Positions 32,380 to 43,697 of a stretch of 64,000 nt of DNA are shown here, piece by piece. Within the stretch, counting starts at the first letter, position 1. Each line of letters opens with the position of its first letter. Source of the stretch: Conchocele bisecta (taxonomy: Eukaryota > Mollusca > Bivalvia > Lucinida > Thyasiridae); the NCBI GenBank assembly GCA_029237695.1, contig CM055271.1, positions 38,126,462-38,190,461 on the forward strand, written 5' to 3'. Made by a program: the position numbers and the translations under genes. The notes beneath the pieces are model-generated. The model saw only the letters and a program-made list of their open reading frames with translations. It was not told the origin of the DNA and did no database searches.

Positions 32380-32930
32380 CACGGGAGGGCTTAGAAGAAA
32401 ATATGATGATGATAAACACCCATTGAGTTTCATAAGGGCAGCTGTTTGCAGAGATATATATAACACGTTAACCAAAAAACTTAACCTTTAACCACAAAAC
32501 TTAACCAAAAAACTTAAACAAAAACTTTAACCAAAAGGGAACTACCAAAAACTTCAAAGAAGTAATGACCTGACATTGCAATGCCCGAGGGAGGGGGGGA
32601 ATGATAAATATATGACACCCATATAAGTTTCAAGAAGCAAAGCAGTTTGCAGATTGTATAACAAAAAAATTTAACCAAAAAATTAACCAAAAAGCCAAAG
32701 TGTTGAGAGTATAGTATAACAAAAAAACGTTAACCAAAAAACTTAACCAAAACTTTAACCACAAAACTTAACCAAAAAACAAATTTAACCAAAAAGAACT
32801 TAACCCTTCAAATAATTTGACCTTGACTTGGGCAAGGGCCGCAGGGTGGAATGAAAATATGATGATGAAACATATGAAGTTTCAAGGAAGGGGAGGCAGA
32901 GATATAGTATAACAAAAAAATTAACCAGTT
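32380..32930 (+). repeat. Eroded TR-A monomers, likely poor consensus
   Basis: Three monomers lack scattered short pieces (ATATGATGATGATAAACACC, GGAATGATAAATATATGACA, GGGCAAGGGCCGCAGGG), unlike the units on both sides. This looks like read-consensus loss in a long array. Confidence 0.5.
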
Positions 32931-35170
32931 AACCAGAAACTTTAACCAAAGAACTTAACCAAAAACTTCAAAGTAATTTGACCTTGACATTGGACACATG
33001 GGCCGCACGGGAGGGGGCTAGAATGAAAATATAGATGATGATAAACACCCATGTGAACTTTCAAGGTAATGGGTAAAGCAGTTGCAGAGATATAGTATAA
33101 CAAAAAACTTTAACCAAAAAACTTAACCAAAAAACTTAACCAAAAACTTTAACCACAAAACTTAACCAAAAAACTTAACCAAAAACTTTAACCAAAGAAC
33201 TTAACCAAAAACTTCAAAGTAATTTGACCTTGACATTGGTCACATGGACCGCACGGGAGGGGGGTGGAATGAAAATATAGATGATGATAAACACCCATAT
33301 GAAGTTTCAAGGTAATGGGCAAAGCAGTTGCAGAGATATAGTATAAAAAAAACTTTAACCAAAAAACTTCACCAAAAAACTTAACCAAAAACTTTAACCA
33401 AAAAACTTAACCAAAAACTTCAAAGTAATTTGACCTTGACATTGGGCACAGGGGCCGCACGGGAGGGGGCTAGAATGAAAATGTAGATGATGATAAACAC
33501 CCATGTGAACTTTCAAGGTAATGGGCAAAGCAGTTGCAGAGATATAGTATCACGAAAAACTTTAACCAGCAAACTTAACCAAAAAACTTAACCAAAAACT
33601 TTATCCAAAAACTTTAACCAAAAAACTTAACCAAAAACTTCAAAGTAATTTGACCTTGACATTGGGCACAGGGGCCGCACGGAAGGGGGATAGAATGAAA
33701 ACATAGATGATGATAAACACCCATGTGAAGTTTCAAGGTAATGGGCAAAGCAGTTGCAGAGATATAGTTTAACGAAAAACTTTAACCAAAAACTTTAACC
33801 AAAAAACTTAAACAAAAACTTCAAAGTAATTTGACCTTGACATTGGGCACAGGGGCAGCACGGGAGGGGGGTAGAATGAAAATATAGATGATGATAAACA
33901 CCCATGTGAAGATTCAAGGTAATGGGCAAAGCAGTTGCAGAGATATAGTATAACGAAAAACTTTAACCAAAAAACTTAACCAAAAACCTTAACCAAAAAC
34001 TTTAACCAAAAAAGTTAACCAAAAACTTTAACCAAAGAACTTAACCAAAAACTTCAAAGTAATTTGACCTTGACATTGGGCACAGGGGCCGCACAGGAGG
34101 GGGTGAACTTTAACCAAAAAACTTAACCAAAAACTTCAAAGTAATTTGACCTTGACATTGGGTCAGGGGAGGGGCGCTACGGGAGGGGTAGAATGAAAAT
34201 ACAGATGATGATAAACACCCATGTGAAGTCTCAAGGTAATGGGCAAAGCAGTTGCAGAGATATAGTATAACAAATAACTTTCACCAAAAAACTTAACCAA
34301 AGAACTTAACCAAAAACTTCAAAGTAATTTGACCTTCACATTGGGCACAGGGGCCGCACGGGAGGGGGGTAGAATGAAAATATAGATGATGATAAACACC
34401 CATATGATGTTTCAAGGTAATGGGCAAAGCAGTTGCAGAGATATAGTATAACAAATAACTTTCACCAAAAAACTTAACCAAAAAACTTAACCAAAAACTT
34501 TAACCAAAAAACTTAACCAAAAACTTCAAAGTAATTTGACATTGGGCACAGGGGCCGCACGGGAGGGGGGTAGAATGAAAATGTAGATGATGATAAACAC
34601 CCATGTGAACTTTCAAGGTAATGGGCAAAAGCAGCGTTGCAGAGATATAGTATCACGAAAAACTTTAACCAGCAAACTTAACAAAAAACTTAACCAAAAA
34701 CTTTATCCAAAAACATTTAACAAAAAACTTAACCAAAAACTTCAAAGTAATTTGACCTTGACATTGGGCACAGGGGCCGCACGGAAGGGGGATAGAATGA
34801 AAACATAGATGATGATAAACACCCATGTGAAGTTTCAAGGTAATGGGCAAAGCAGTTGCAGAGATATAGTATAACGAAAAACTTTAACCAAAAACTTAAC
34901 CAAAAAACTTAACCAAAAAAAAACAAAACTTAACCAAAACTTTAACCAAAGAACTTAACCAAAAACTTTAACCAACAAAAAACTTAACCAAACAACTTAG
35001 CCAAAAACTTTAACCGGACACACGTATGTACTGCATATTGCGACTATGACACATATCGTACACTGTAGGCGGTCGCGATCGTCAGATAAATTGGATTAGG
35101 GGAATAATTCTCTCGTGTATTGATATGGGGATAATTACCAGCGTGTCCTGAGAAAGGACGCAATCTATGT

Positions 35171-35380
35171 ACACTACTGTACTGCGCTAATCTCGCCAAT
35201 ATTTATAAATTTCATTAATGCAAAATACCTGAATATCGTGCGGAGAATCAAGCAGCTTGATTGGCTGAGCATGAGCTGTGTTACAGCTCATGCACAGATA
35301 ATCAAATTGCTTGATTGAATTGGCAGTTGGCATGGCCAAAACATTGATAATCTGGGCGAGATTAACGCAGTGGTTGTGTA
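35171..35380. mobile_element. M2 element, complete copy
   Basis: ACACTACTGTACTGCGCTAA and GATTAACGCAGTGGTTGTGT are the inverted ends; the centre is GCATGAGCTGTGTTACAGCT. Confidence 0.82.
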
Positions 35381-35472
35381 CCACACGTTTCAAGGGGCTA
35401 TTGTTAGCATAGTGTCTGTTGATATCAAGTATATCAGGCTTGGCTCGGAAACGGTAGGAATTCCTACGCGTT

Positions 35473-35871
35473 GATTGGCCTTAGTATACATTTTTATATC
35501 AGATGTAACTTTCCACACTGATATCAGGGGCGACAACCGTGTTTCCTTAAAATGTTAACGTACATTACTATTTATACTCTGTATTTATTTGTTGATGTGC
35601 AATTATCATACTTTATAATATGTCAACATATTATTTTTTCAGCTCACGCATTTAATTAGTATAAATAATTAAAAAATACCATGCCTCATTTGCATATGAA
35701 AATATCCTGATAGAAACGCGCGTCACTATTGTATCAGTAAAATAAATATTACTAAATGATTACATCTGTATAGCGGGCACTCGTAATCTTTAGAACTGGT
35801 GACACAATTTTACACTTATTTCATTCCTATAAATAACAGTTTGTGCCTACTGAGTGGGCATGTACCTTTAC
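35473..35871. mobile_element. M3 element, one end lost
   Basis: From ATATCAGATGTAACTTTCCA to GAGTGGGCATGTACCTTTA this follows the M3 sequence. The other terminus is missing. Confidence 0.75.
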
Positions 35872-36008
35872 TATCAAAACTCACTAGCCTGGTATTCTCT
35901 ATGCACTAGATTGTAGACGACACCGCTAAGCTGATTCCGTTTGCGGAGTCCAATCATTATCCATTTCGGATACTCATTCAAGAATGTCCGCCAATTGTCT
36001 GCTAATAT

Positions 36009-37727
36009 TCCCGACAAACTTAAACAAAAACTTCAAAGTAATTTGACCTTGACATTGGGCACAGGGGCAGCACGGGAGGGGGGTAGAATGAAAATATAGA
36101 TGATGATAAACACCCATGTGAAGATTCAAGGTAATGGGCAAAGCAGTTGCAGAGATATAGTATAACGAAAAACTTTAACCAAAAAACTTAACCAAAAACC
36201 TTAACCAAAAACTTTAACCAAAAAAGTTAACCAAAAACTTTAACCAAAGAACTTAACCAAAAACTTCAAAGTAATTTGACCTTGACATTGGGCACAGGGG
36301 CCGCACAGGAGGGGGTGAACTTTAACCAAAAAACTTAACCAAAAACTTCAAAGTAATTTGACCTTGACATTGGGCACAGGGGCCGCACGGGAGGGGGTAG
36401 AATGAAAATACAGATGATGATAAACACCCATGTGAAGTCTCAAGGTAATGGGCAAAGTAGTTGCAGAGATATAGTATAACGAAAAACTTTAACCAAAAAA
36501 CTTAACCAAAAAACTTAACCAAAAACTTTAACCAAAGAACTTAACCAAAAACTTCAAATTAATTTGACCTTGACATTGGGCACAGGGGGGCCGCACGGGA
36601 GGGGCTAGAATGAAAATATAGATGATGATAAACACCCATGTGAAGTTTCAAGGTAATGGGCAAAGCTGTTGCAGAGATATAGTATAACAAAAAACGTTAA
36701 CCAAAAAACTTAACCAAAAACTTTAACCACAAAACTTAACCAAAAAACTTAAACAAAAACTTTAACCAAAGAACTTAACCAACAACTTCAAAGTAATTTG
36801 ACCTTGACATTGGGCAATGGGCCGCACGGGAGGGGGGTGGAATGAAAATATAGATGATGATAAACACCCATATGAAGTTTCAAGGTAATGGGCAAAGCAG
36901 TTGCAGAGATATAGTATAACAAAAAACTTTAACCAAAAAACTTAACCAAAAAAAGTTAACCAAAAACTTTAACCAAAGAACTTAACCAAAAACTTCAAAG
37001 TAATTTGACCTTGACATTGGACACATGGGCCGCACGGGAGGGGGCTAGAATGAAAATATAGATGATGATAAACACCCATGTGAACTTTCAAGGTAATGGG
37101 CAAAGCAGTTGCAGAGATATAGTATAACAAAAAACTTTAACCAAAAAACTTAACCCAAAAACTTAACCAAAAACTTTAACCACAAAACTTAACCAAAAAA
37201 CTTAACCAAAAACTTTAACCAAAGAACTTAACCAAAAACTTCAAAGTAATTTGACCTTCACATTGGGCACAGGGGCCGCACGGGAGGGGGGTAGAATGAA
37301 AATATAGATGATGATAAACACCCATATGATGTTTCAAGGTAATGGGCAAAGCAGTTGCAGAGATATAGTATAACAAATAACTTTCACCAAAAAACTTAAC
37401 CAAAAAACTTAACCAAAAACTTTAACCAAAAAACTTAACCAAAAACTTCAAAGTAATTTGACATTGGGCACAGGGGCCGCACGGGAGGGGGGTAGAATGA
37501 AAATATAGATGATGATAAACACCCATGTGAAGTTTCAAGGTAATGGGCAAAGCAGTTGCAGAGATATAGTATAACGAAAAACTTTAACCAAAAACTTTAA
37601 CCAAAAAACTTAACCAAAAAACTTAACCAAAAACTTTAACCAAAGAACTTAACCAAAAACTTTAACCAAAAAACTTAACCAAACAACTTAGCCAAAAACT
37701 TTAACCGGACACACGTATGTACTGCAT
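36009..37727 (+). mobile_element. TR-A array between the two duplicated blocks
   Basis: About seven to eight monomers. Their variants follow the order of 32270-35020 (AGATTCAAGG near 33908 and 36120; AGGAGGGGGTGAACTTTA near 34095 and 36307; a TTTCACCAAAAAAC variant at 34270 and 37380). It closes with the same diverged tail as copy 1 at 37712. Confidence 0.88.
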
Positions 37728-37861
37728 ATTGCGACTATGACACATATCGTACACTGTAGGCGGTCGCGATCGTCAGATAAATTGGATTAGGGGAATAATT
37801 CTCTCGTGTATTGATATGGGGATAATTACCAGCGTGTCCTGAGAAAGGACGCAATCTATGT

Positions 37862-38072
37862 ACACTACTGTACTGCGCTAATCTCGCCAATATTTATAAA
37901 TTTCATTAATGCAAAATACCTGAATATCGTGCGGAGAATCAAGCAGCTTGATTGGCTGAGCATGAGCTGTGTTACAGCTCATGCACAGATAATCAAATTG
38001 CTTGATTGAATTGGCAGTTGGCATGGCCAAAACATTGATAATCTGGGCGAGATTAACGCAGGTGGTTGTGTA
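37862..38072. mobile_element. M2 element, complete copy (duplicate)
   Basis: Duplicate of the element at 35171-35380 with one inserted G in the right end. Confidence 0.82.
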
Positions 38073-38163
38073 CCACACGTTTCAAGGGGCTATTGTTAGC
38101 ATAGTGTCTGTTGATATCAAGTATATCAGGCTTGGCTCGGAAACGGTAGGAATTCCTACGCGT

Positions 38164-38562
38164 TGATTGGCCTTAGTATACATTTTTATATCAGATGTAA
38201 CTTTCCACACTGATATCAGGGGCGACAACCGTGTTTCCTTAAAATGTTAACGTACATTACTATTTATACTCTGTATTTATTTGTTGATGTGCAATTATCA
38301 TACTTTATAATATGTCAACATATTATTTTTTCAGCTCACGCATTTAATTAGTATAAATAATTAAAAAATACCATGCCTCATTTGCATATGAAAATATCCT
38401 GATAGAAACGCGCGTCACTATTGTATCAGTAAAATAAATATACTAAATGATTACATCTGTATAGCGGGCACTCGTAATCTTTAGAACTGGTGACACAATT
38501 TTACACTTATTTCATTCCTATAAATAACAGTTTGTGCCTACTGAGTGGGCATGTACCTTTAC
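38164..38562. mobile_element. M3 element, one end lost (duplicate)
   Basis: Duplicate of 35473-35871. Confidence 0.75.
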
Positions 38563-38619
38563 TATCAAAACTCACTAGCCTGGTATTCTCTATGCACTAG
38601 ATTGTAGACGACACCGCTA

Positions 38620-38790
38620 AGCTGATTCCGTTTGCGGAGTCCAATCATTATCCATTTCGGATACTCATTCAAGAATGTCCGCCAATTGTCTGCTAATATT
38701 CCCGACAAACCGAGACGATACGTTTACAGTTAACTGGAACAGCAGAAACATATTATGTTGCACATCCAGAAAACGAAAATGCTAGAACAC
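38620..38790 (+). repeat. Dispersed repeat shared with 54127-54320
   Basis: GTTTGCGGAGTCCAATCATT, ATTTCGGATACTCATTCAAG, CCGACAAACCGAGACGATAC and TTTACAGTTAACTGGAACAG correspond in order to the 54.1-54.3 kb stretch. The shared CATCCAGAAAACGAAAA word lies in the foldback arm there. Confidence 0.65.
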
Positions 38791-39005
38791 ACCAAATAAG
38801 TTTAATATATAATTTAACCAAATCCCATTCAATAAGGCCAGTCTCTCCTACTTTTACTATTCTTATGGATGCTGTACATGACATGCATCCGGGCTGTACT
38901 GATTCTGCATGAATTAACAATAGGTTTACTTACATGTACACCTAAGAAAGACAAATGCAGTCCCCCAATATTGTTTAAATTTTTTTGTCTAGGAAACTCT
39001 GTTTA
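38791..39005. other. Unassigned sequence
   Basis: No repeat or coding signal recognised. Confidence 0.4.
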
Positions 39006-39240
39006 CATCACGTGACCAAAATGTTCAGTGTTTTCTTTTAAATGCTACAACTATGTGGAAAACTGGTGTTAAAGGCGCCCCAAAATGTTCCTCAAGTGAA
39101 ACTGGGTAGTAATGGATCTAGATTTGCAAGGAAACTGTGTCTGTGACCTCAAAACATCCGCACTGTTTTTATTCCGGACTACTTTTGCGTACCCCCTTGG
39201 CACCATTTAGTATTATCTAACCAAAACGGATGTGTGCTTT
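39006..39240 (-). repeat. Dispersed repeat R13, copy 2 (inverted)
   Basis: Reverse-complement match of 1070-1264: CATCACGTGACC, TTCTTTTAAATGCTACAA, GAAAACTGGTGTTAAAGG, CTGTGACCTCAAAACATCCG and TCCGGACTAC. Confidence 0.6.
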
Positions 39241-39372
39241 GTAGCACCCCTACTGTTCACCGTTGTTTACCCCCGTGTTCAAATCGTGTAAACTTGACAA
39301 CTACAACAGTCTGTGATATCATCGGCTAATTACGTGAGATACACAACACAGACATCTTAAATAACATATAGA

Positions 39373-39711
39373 TATAGAGAATAGTAGATTAGTGCCGTGA
39401 ATGAGAAAATATCTGGCAAGGCTTAGGAAACGGGATGGGCGAGGCTCTGCCGAGCACATCCCGTTTCCGTGCAGCGCCAGGTATTGTTTCCCATTCACGG
39501 CACTAACCTACTATTCTATTTATCCCGTCAACACCTACAAATAGCTTTAACATGCAAAAATAACCCCAGCCGCATCGTCAAAATCGGAGAATCTAATAGT
39601 ATGACAACCGCACATATTCATACGCGGTGATTAGGTCGTATTGACAGGAAATCAAAAAAGTTTCACGGCACCGTGTTTCACGGCACATACGCACTGTGTT
39701 GACGGGATAAA
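39373..39711 (+). mobile_element. M4 composite element, clean copy
   Basis: TATAGAGAATAGTAGATTAG starts a hairpin closing at ACTAACCTACTATTCTA (39503-39520). The TTTATCCCGTCAACACC module follows and ends CTGTGTTGACGGGATAAATA. TA borders both outer edges. Confidence 0.88.
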
Positions 39712-39819
39712 TATGTATTAGTCGTCTTATGGAACCTTCGTTAACTCTACTCAATGTGGATTTTAAATTAAATGTACACATTGGAGGATCAAACACAGTA
39801 TTGACTCTCCTATTGTAAC

Positions 39820-39970
39820 TAACGATCAAGCATTTTGATTGTCTGAGCCTGAGCTGTAGCACAGCTCAGGCTCAGACAATCAAGTTGCTTGATTTCTTGC
39901 ACAATATTCAAGCATATTAAAATAAACAAAATGAGAAATATGGGCACTATCAGCGCGGGCGAGAGTGTAT
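39820..39970. mobile_element. M2 element, left end lost
   Basis: A perfect central foldback, TCTGAGCCTGAGCTGTAGCA with its complement, and a right half with TTTCTTGCACAATATTCAAG and a worn end (CAGCGCGGGCGAGAGTGT). Confidence 0.75.
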
Positions 39971-40261
39971 GTAGGACGCGGATCAATTCCCTGTATTTTG
40001 ATCAGACAATTAAACCGGGATTGTCAGGAATCGAGTTAAATACGGCTTTGTTCCGAGCTGGTATACAGTTCGTCACAGTGTCACGGGCTCGTCTCTTGGG
40101 ATCAATTCCTGGCGATAGATGTAGTTTTGTGGCCCTATGAGATCGGAGATAAGCTATACTTATCGGGAATTAATGGCATCGGAGAGGCATGAGGAGCGCT
40201 GATTGATATTTATAAGTCCATGTGTGTTTTACCGATGCTGTTTAGTATGGACACATAGAAT

Positions 40262-40360
40262 GCACTACCGCCTGCGCTAATCTTGCCAATATGTTTCAAT
40301 TTCTGTATTTCAAAATGATGGAAAAGTTGGCTTGATCAGACAGTTTGATTCTTTTATTGT
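40262..40360. repeat. M2 fragment (left half)
   Basis: GCACTACCGCCTGCGCTAAT CTTGCCAATATG is a good M2 end; the match stops after GTTGGCTTGATCAGACAG. Confidence 0.7.
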
Positions 40361-40378
40361 GTTATTTAGTATGTCTCT

Positions 40379-40572
40379 GGGGCACTAAACTTCGTACGAC
40401 TAAAATGTTCATAAGGGCAAATTTAGAATCGTCTGGAAATTTCAATTGATGAATTTACATGTATTTAGCATAGGCTGCATATGCAGCCTATGCTCAATAA
40501 ATGTAAATCCAACAATTGTTTACAAAAATATTTTTTGAAATTTTATGGATTTACATTTATTGAGCATAGGCT
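40379..40572. mobile_element. M1 element, broken
   Basis: Left arm CACTAAACTTCGTACGACTA and centre CATAGGCTGCATATGCAGCC are intact. The right arm is replaced after TTTACAAAAATATTTTTTG by a second start of the ATGGATTTACATTTATTGAG arm. Confidence 0.75.
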
Positions 40573-41168
40573 TAGATTGTTCCAAAGATTTAGACACGAG
40601 GATTTAGACAACACGTTTTTCCACATGTATACTGAGCTGAAAAGATTGACTTATGGCGTTTAATACCCTAAATGTGGATTGTTTTCGTTGTCGTATTCTC
40701 CCATATGGCGGTGTTTGTGCCGTTTAATTCGCAGTGCATGCCCCGTTGCACCACCCGTGGTGTCCCATGGTGTCCGATGCGGTTCTAATGTACATGTGTA
40801 TATAAATGCGATCGAACCAGTATCCAGATCAGACATATACATGTACAAAATCTGATTTACCACCGTAATCAACTTTCCTGGTAACGTTTACAGATGTTTA
40901 TGAACAACTAAACCCGCAAAAGTCGATGGTATAATTTCATCACAAAACGGACACTGTCATGCACGTTAACATTCCCTAATTAAGAAAGGCGTCTAACGTC
41001 TTTTCAAATTGAAATAGTCTGTCATTTCAGTCATACATTTCGAAATTCAATTCCTCTACGAGAACTAATTAATTAATTTCCGGCAAAACCGGAAATGCGA
41101 ATTATAATGTGTATTGTTAGCAGGCGTCGTCATGGATTCGTGTTATATCATGTATGCATACACATAAA
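40573..41168. other. Unassigned sequence
   Basis: No repeat family recognised. AATTAATTAATTTCCGGCAAAACCGGAAAT near 41067 is a small hairpin (TTTCCGG/CCGGAAA). Confidence 0.4.
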
Positions 41169-41296
41169 TAGATGGCCGCGGCCCGTATGTCGCGCCCGCC
41201 TAGACTTTGATAGTATACTGAACAACTTTAACAAAAAATAAACTTTAACCAATACCTTTAACCCGGACGGACGGACGGACGGACGGGCGGGTAACA
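41169..41296 (+). mobile_element. Minimal TR-A relative
   Basis: TAGATGGCCGCGGCCCGTAT GTCGCGCCCGCC is a diverged TR-A head. It is followed by only a trace of core (AACAACTTTAACAAAAAATA) and a GGAC microsatellite at 41270-41292. No hairpin tail is seen, so it is either a solo head or a truncated element. Confidence 0.65.
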
Positions 41297-41474
41297 CTTA
41301 ATTTGAGCGGCCAACGTATGTGCGCAGTCCGTTCTGGTCATACGTTGTTCGCCATTCATTGACCGAAATCTTAGAGAAAATCAAAAAGATTAAAAGATCA
41401 GAATCGACTACGGACCAGACTATAGGGCAAGGCTCAAATGACGTAAGGTTCGTTTTTGTCATGATGGAACAAAC

Positions 41475-41735
41475 ATGTGGCTGTGACTGGAGAATTGGGA
41501 CTTATGGATTATGCGACCAGTTTAGCCACATATCAGCCTGCGCGTTAAAAGCATTACGTATGTTTCATTGAATCAATGGCGAATCAAGACCTGTACTGTT
41601 CGCCATTGATTCAATGAAACATACGTAATGCTTTTAACTTATTGTTTTGATCCTCTTAAGGTTTCAGAAGTGCGGTAGAAGATCAGAAGTTTGATTATCC
41701 ACACATCCAATAAGCCCCATTTCTCCAATGACAGC
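41475..41735. mobile_element. M9 foldback copy
   Basis: Inner arms GCGTTAAAAGCATTACGTATG through TCAATGGCGAA (41545-41585) and the exact complement (41598-41638) enclose a 12-base loop. Outer words GTGGCTGTGACTGGAGAATT and CCCATTTCTCCAATGACAGC are inverted too. It contains the GTTTCATTGA and GGCGAA words of M9. Confidence 0.8.
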
Positions 41736-41889
41736 CTAATATGTGTTCCATGGATGGAATAAGCATTCATTGAATTACGTTTGCTTGACAACAAATACAA
41801 CAGGTCCGTCTCAATGGGAACCAATAAGTGGTCCCGTCTGTGACAACGATTTGTGTTTGTGCGTGAAGATTCCGACCAGTCTGGGCCAC

Positions 41890-42208
41890 ATGTGTTTGAA
41901 CAGCTGGTCAGTGTGTTGGGTCATATGGGTATTTTGGTGGAATTTTGGTAGATCTTGGTGAATTTCGTTGGTTTTGTGGTAATTTACATAACAATGTAGT
42001 TTTGTGCTACTACTAATGATCAATCATTACACAAGACGTAAATCGTCAATTATCTAACCATTCACCGTTCCAAACTTTCGGACCCCTTTTATACCGTGCA
42101 AATACACACAAAGGGTAACTCGCGGGAGGTGACGTAAATTGTATGTTGCTAACAATGCACCCAAACCACCAGATATACCGAAATATGAACCGTTCTTCAG
42201 GAACGATT
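41890..42208 (+). mobile_element. M8 element, copy 1 (TR-like ends lost)
   Basis: Shares GTGTTTGAACAGCTGGTCAG, TGGTAGATCTTGGTGAATTT, CAATTATCTAACCATTCACC, GTAACTCGCGGGAGGTGACG and AACCGTTCTTCAGGAAC with 58640-59133. This copy is undivided at ACCACCAGATATACC, the place where M6 sits in the 59-kb copy. Confidence 0.8.
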
Positions 42209-42305
42209 GATCTGGGCGTCAATAATGTCTGGATAATACTGGATGAGCCAGACCCATAAAAAAGCTCATCATTACCACTTAGGTGGGGGAGACAAATTAC
42301 CACTA

Positions 42306-42521
42306 TAGTGGAACCTCACTAAACTGGACAATGAGAAAGGGAAGTTGTGCTTAATTTTGATAGTGTTCTTTGCCCTTTATATTCGATGATAATGTATTTT
42401 CATGATTGCAAAGCACACCCGCATGCATTAGCATATTTATATGTCTAATTTACAGTGGAACCTATCTAAACCGGACACCCTGGGGACCTCCCAGGGTGTC
42501 CGGTTTAGAGAGGTTCCACTG
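42306..42521. mobile_element. M7 (pogo/Tigger-like MITE), copy 2
   Basis: A single end TAGTGGAACCTCACTAAACT at the left, and at the right a foldback of CAGTGGAACCTATCTAAACC and its complement (42453-42521). TA flanks both sides. About 215 bp, as in the other two copies. Confidence 0.72.
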
Positions 42522-42710
42522 TATATTGTATGGAAAGGTATACATTATGTTTTTATTTTGTTCAACTTACATGTACCAAGTATGAGTATCATGTTCCTAG
42601 ATCTTATCACGATCTGTGGATGTGTTTGGCGTATTTTATAATTGCTAGTTAATCAATCAAGTATTAGGAGCCGCAAATGTATCCGCAGAGGGGTCCACAT
42701 ATGAGGCGAT

Positions 42711-43016
42711 ATAAAGAATAGTAGGTTAGTGCCGTGAATGGGAAAACATATCTGGCAAGGCTTAGGAAACGGGATGGGCGAGGCTCTACCGAGCACATCC
42801 CGTTTCCGAGCCACGCCAGATATTTGTCCCATTCACGGCACTAATCTACTATTCTATTTATCCCGTTAACACATACAAATGGCTTTAACATGCACAACAG
42901 TAACCCCAGTCACCGCATATATGCATACTCGGTGATTAGGTCGTATTGACAGGATATCAAAAATGTTTCACGGCACCGTGTTTCACGGCACATACGCACT
43001 GTGTTGACGGGATAAA
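42711..43016 (+). mobile_element. M4 composite element
   Basis: ATAAAGAATAGTAGGTTAGT hairpin closing at CACTAATCTACTATTCTA, then TTTATCCCGTTAACAC to TGTGTTGACGGGATAAATA. TA at both borders. Confidence 0.87.
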
Positions 43017-43436
43017 TATGTAAATTGACGTACTAATACGCTACGTGTAATTATAATTTAATCAAAGTGTTGCATTATCGTACAACAAGGAAATTGACCT
43101 TAAGATATTTCGCAAATGCACAAATATATAGATCTCATCATATGTACTACTACAGATTCAAAATTTACAAATATTGGCCATATTGTCACAGGCGGTAGTG
43201 TATACCACCAATGTAAAAGTGTTGTTATTTATTGTGTTTATTTTCCTCAAGATGGTCACCTTCTCGGACTGCAAGGTCCACACTAACTGGTTGCCATCCC
43301 AGTTGGTTTGTAATGTTATCTTTGGCTTTTGTGAACAAAGCACACTAGCAGCTTTTAAATAAACAAATAATCACAGGCAATTTGTAGTATGAACGACAGA
43401 TGCCTTTTTAAAGCATACCCAATTTTAATCCCATAT
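43017..43436. other. Unassigned, with a possible M2-like relic
   Basis: TTTACAAATATTGGCCATAT TGTCACAGGCGGTAGTGTAT at 43164-43203 looks like an M2 right end; nothing else is recognised. Confidence 0.4.
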
Positions 43437-43668
43437 TAAATATCTATAAGGTATGACACTCGCCATCTTTTCAACAAACGGAAGTGGATTTTTACCTTTA
43501 ACCCGGCTCGCCATTTCAGTAATTGCAACGCGCGCGAAGGCCGGGATCAGCAGGGTCCCGGCATTCGCACGCGTTGCAATTACTGAATTGGAGAGCCGGG
43601 ACCCATACACTAGTACCACTTCCGTTGGTTGAAAATATGGCGAGTGTCCTACATTCTAGATATTTAAT
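43437..43668. mobile_element. M12 foldback element with GC-rich centre
   Basis: ATTAAATATCTATAAGGTAT, GACACTCGCCAT, CAACxAACGGAAGTGG, CCCGGCTC and TTCAGTAATTGCAACGCG pair with the right arm; the centre holds GGCCGGGATCAGCAGGGTCC. The arms have small length differences. Single copy here. Confidence 0.8.
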
Positions 43669-43697
43669 ATCAGAGTAAAAGTGGATAAGATTTGAAA

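Larger units (their letters stand above)
27613..35036 (+). mobile_element. TR-A giant array (~7.4 kb, about 30 monomers)
   Basis: Starts with a TR-A head at 27613 and continues as core monomers of about 200-260 bp, the length differences lying in the AACTTTAACC/AACTTAACC run. Variants (CATGGGCCGCAC, GGGGCAGCAC, AGGAGGGGGTGAACTTTA) recur in the same order, showing higher-order units: 29363-29745 and 30810-31192 correspond at a shift of exactly 1,447 bases. Each monomer keeps TTTGACCTTGACATT. It closes at 35020 with a diverged tail (ACACGTATGTACTGCATATT). The many ~62-codon minus-strand frames are one repeat product. Confidence 0.88.
35037..36008 (+). repeat. Non-array duplicated block, copy 1
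   Basis: Contains a complete M2 element and a partial M3 element plus unassigned ends. It is nearly identical to 37728-38707, with a few single-base differences (for example CGCAGTGG against CGCAGGTGG and ATATTACTAAA against ATATACTAAA). At 36008 it passes abruptly into TR-A monomers at ACAAACTTAAAC. Confidence 0.92.
37728..38707 (+). repeat. Non-array duplicated block, copy 2
   Basis: Second copy of 35037-36008, shifted by 2,691 bases, with M2 at 37862-38072 and a partial M3 at 38164-38562. Here the sequence continues past ATATTCCCGACAAACCGAGA into what looks like the original flank, whereas copy 1 switches to array. Confidence 0.92.
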
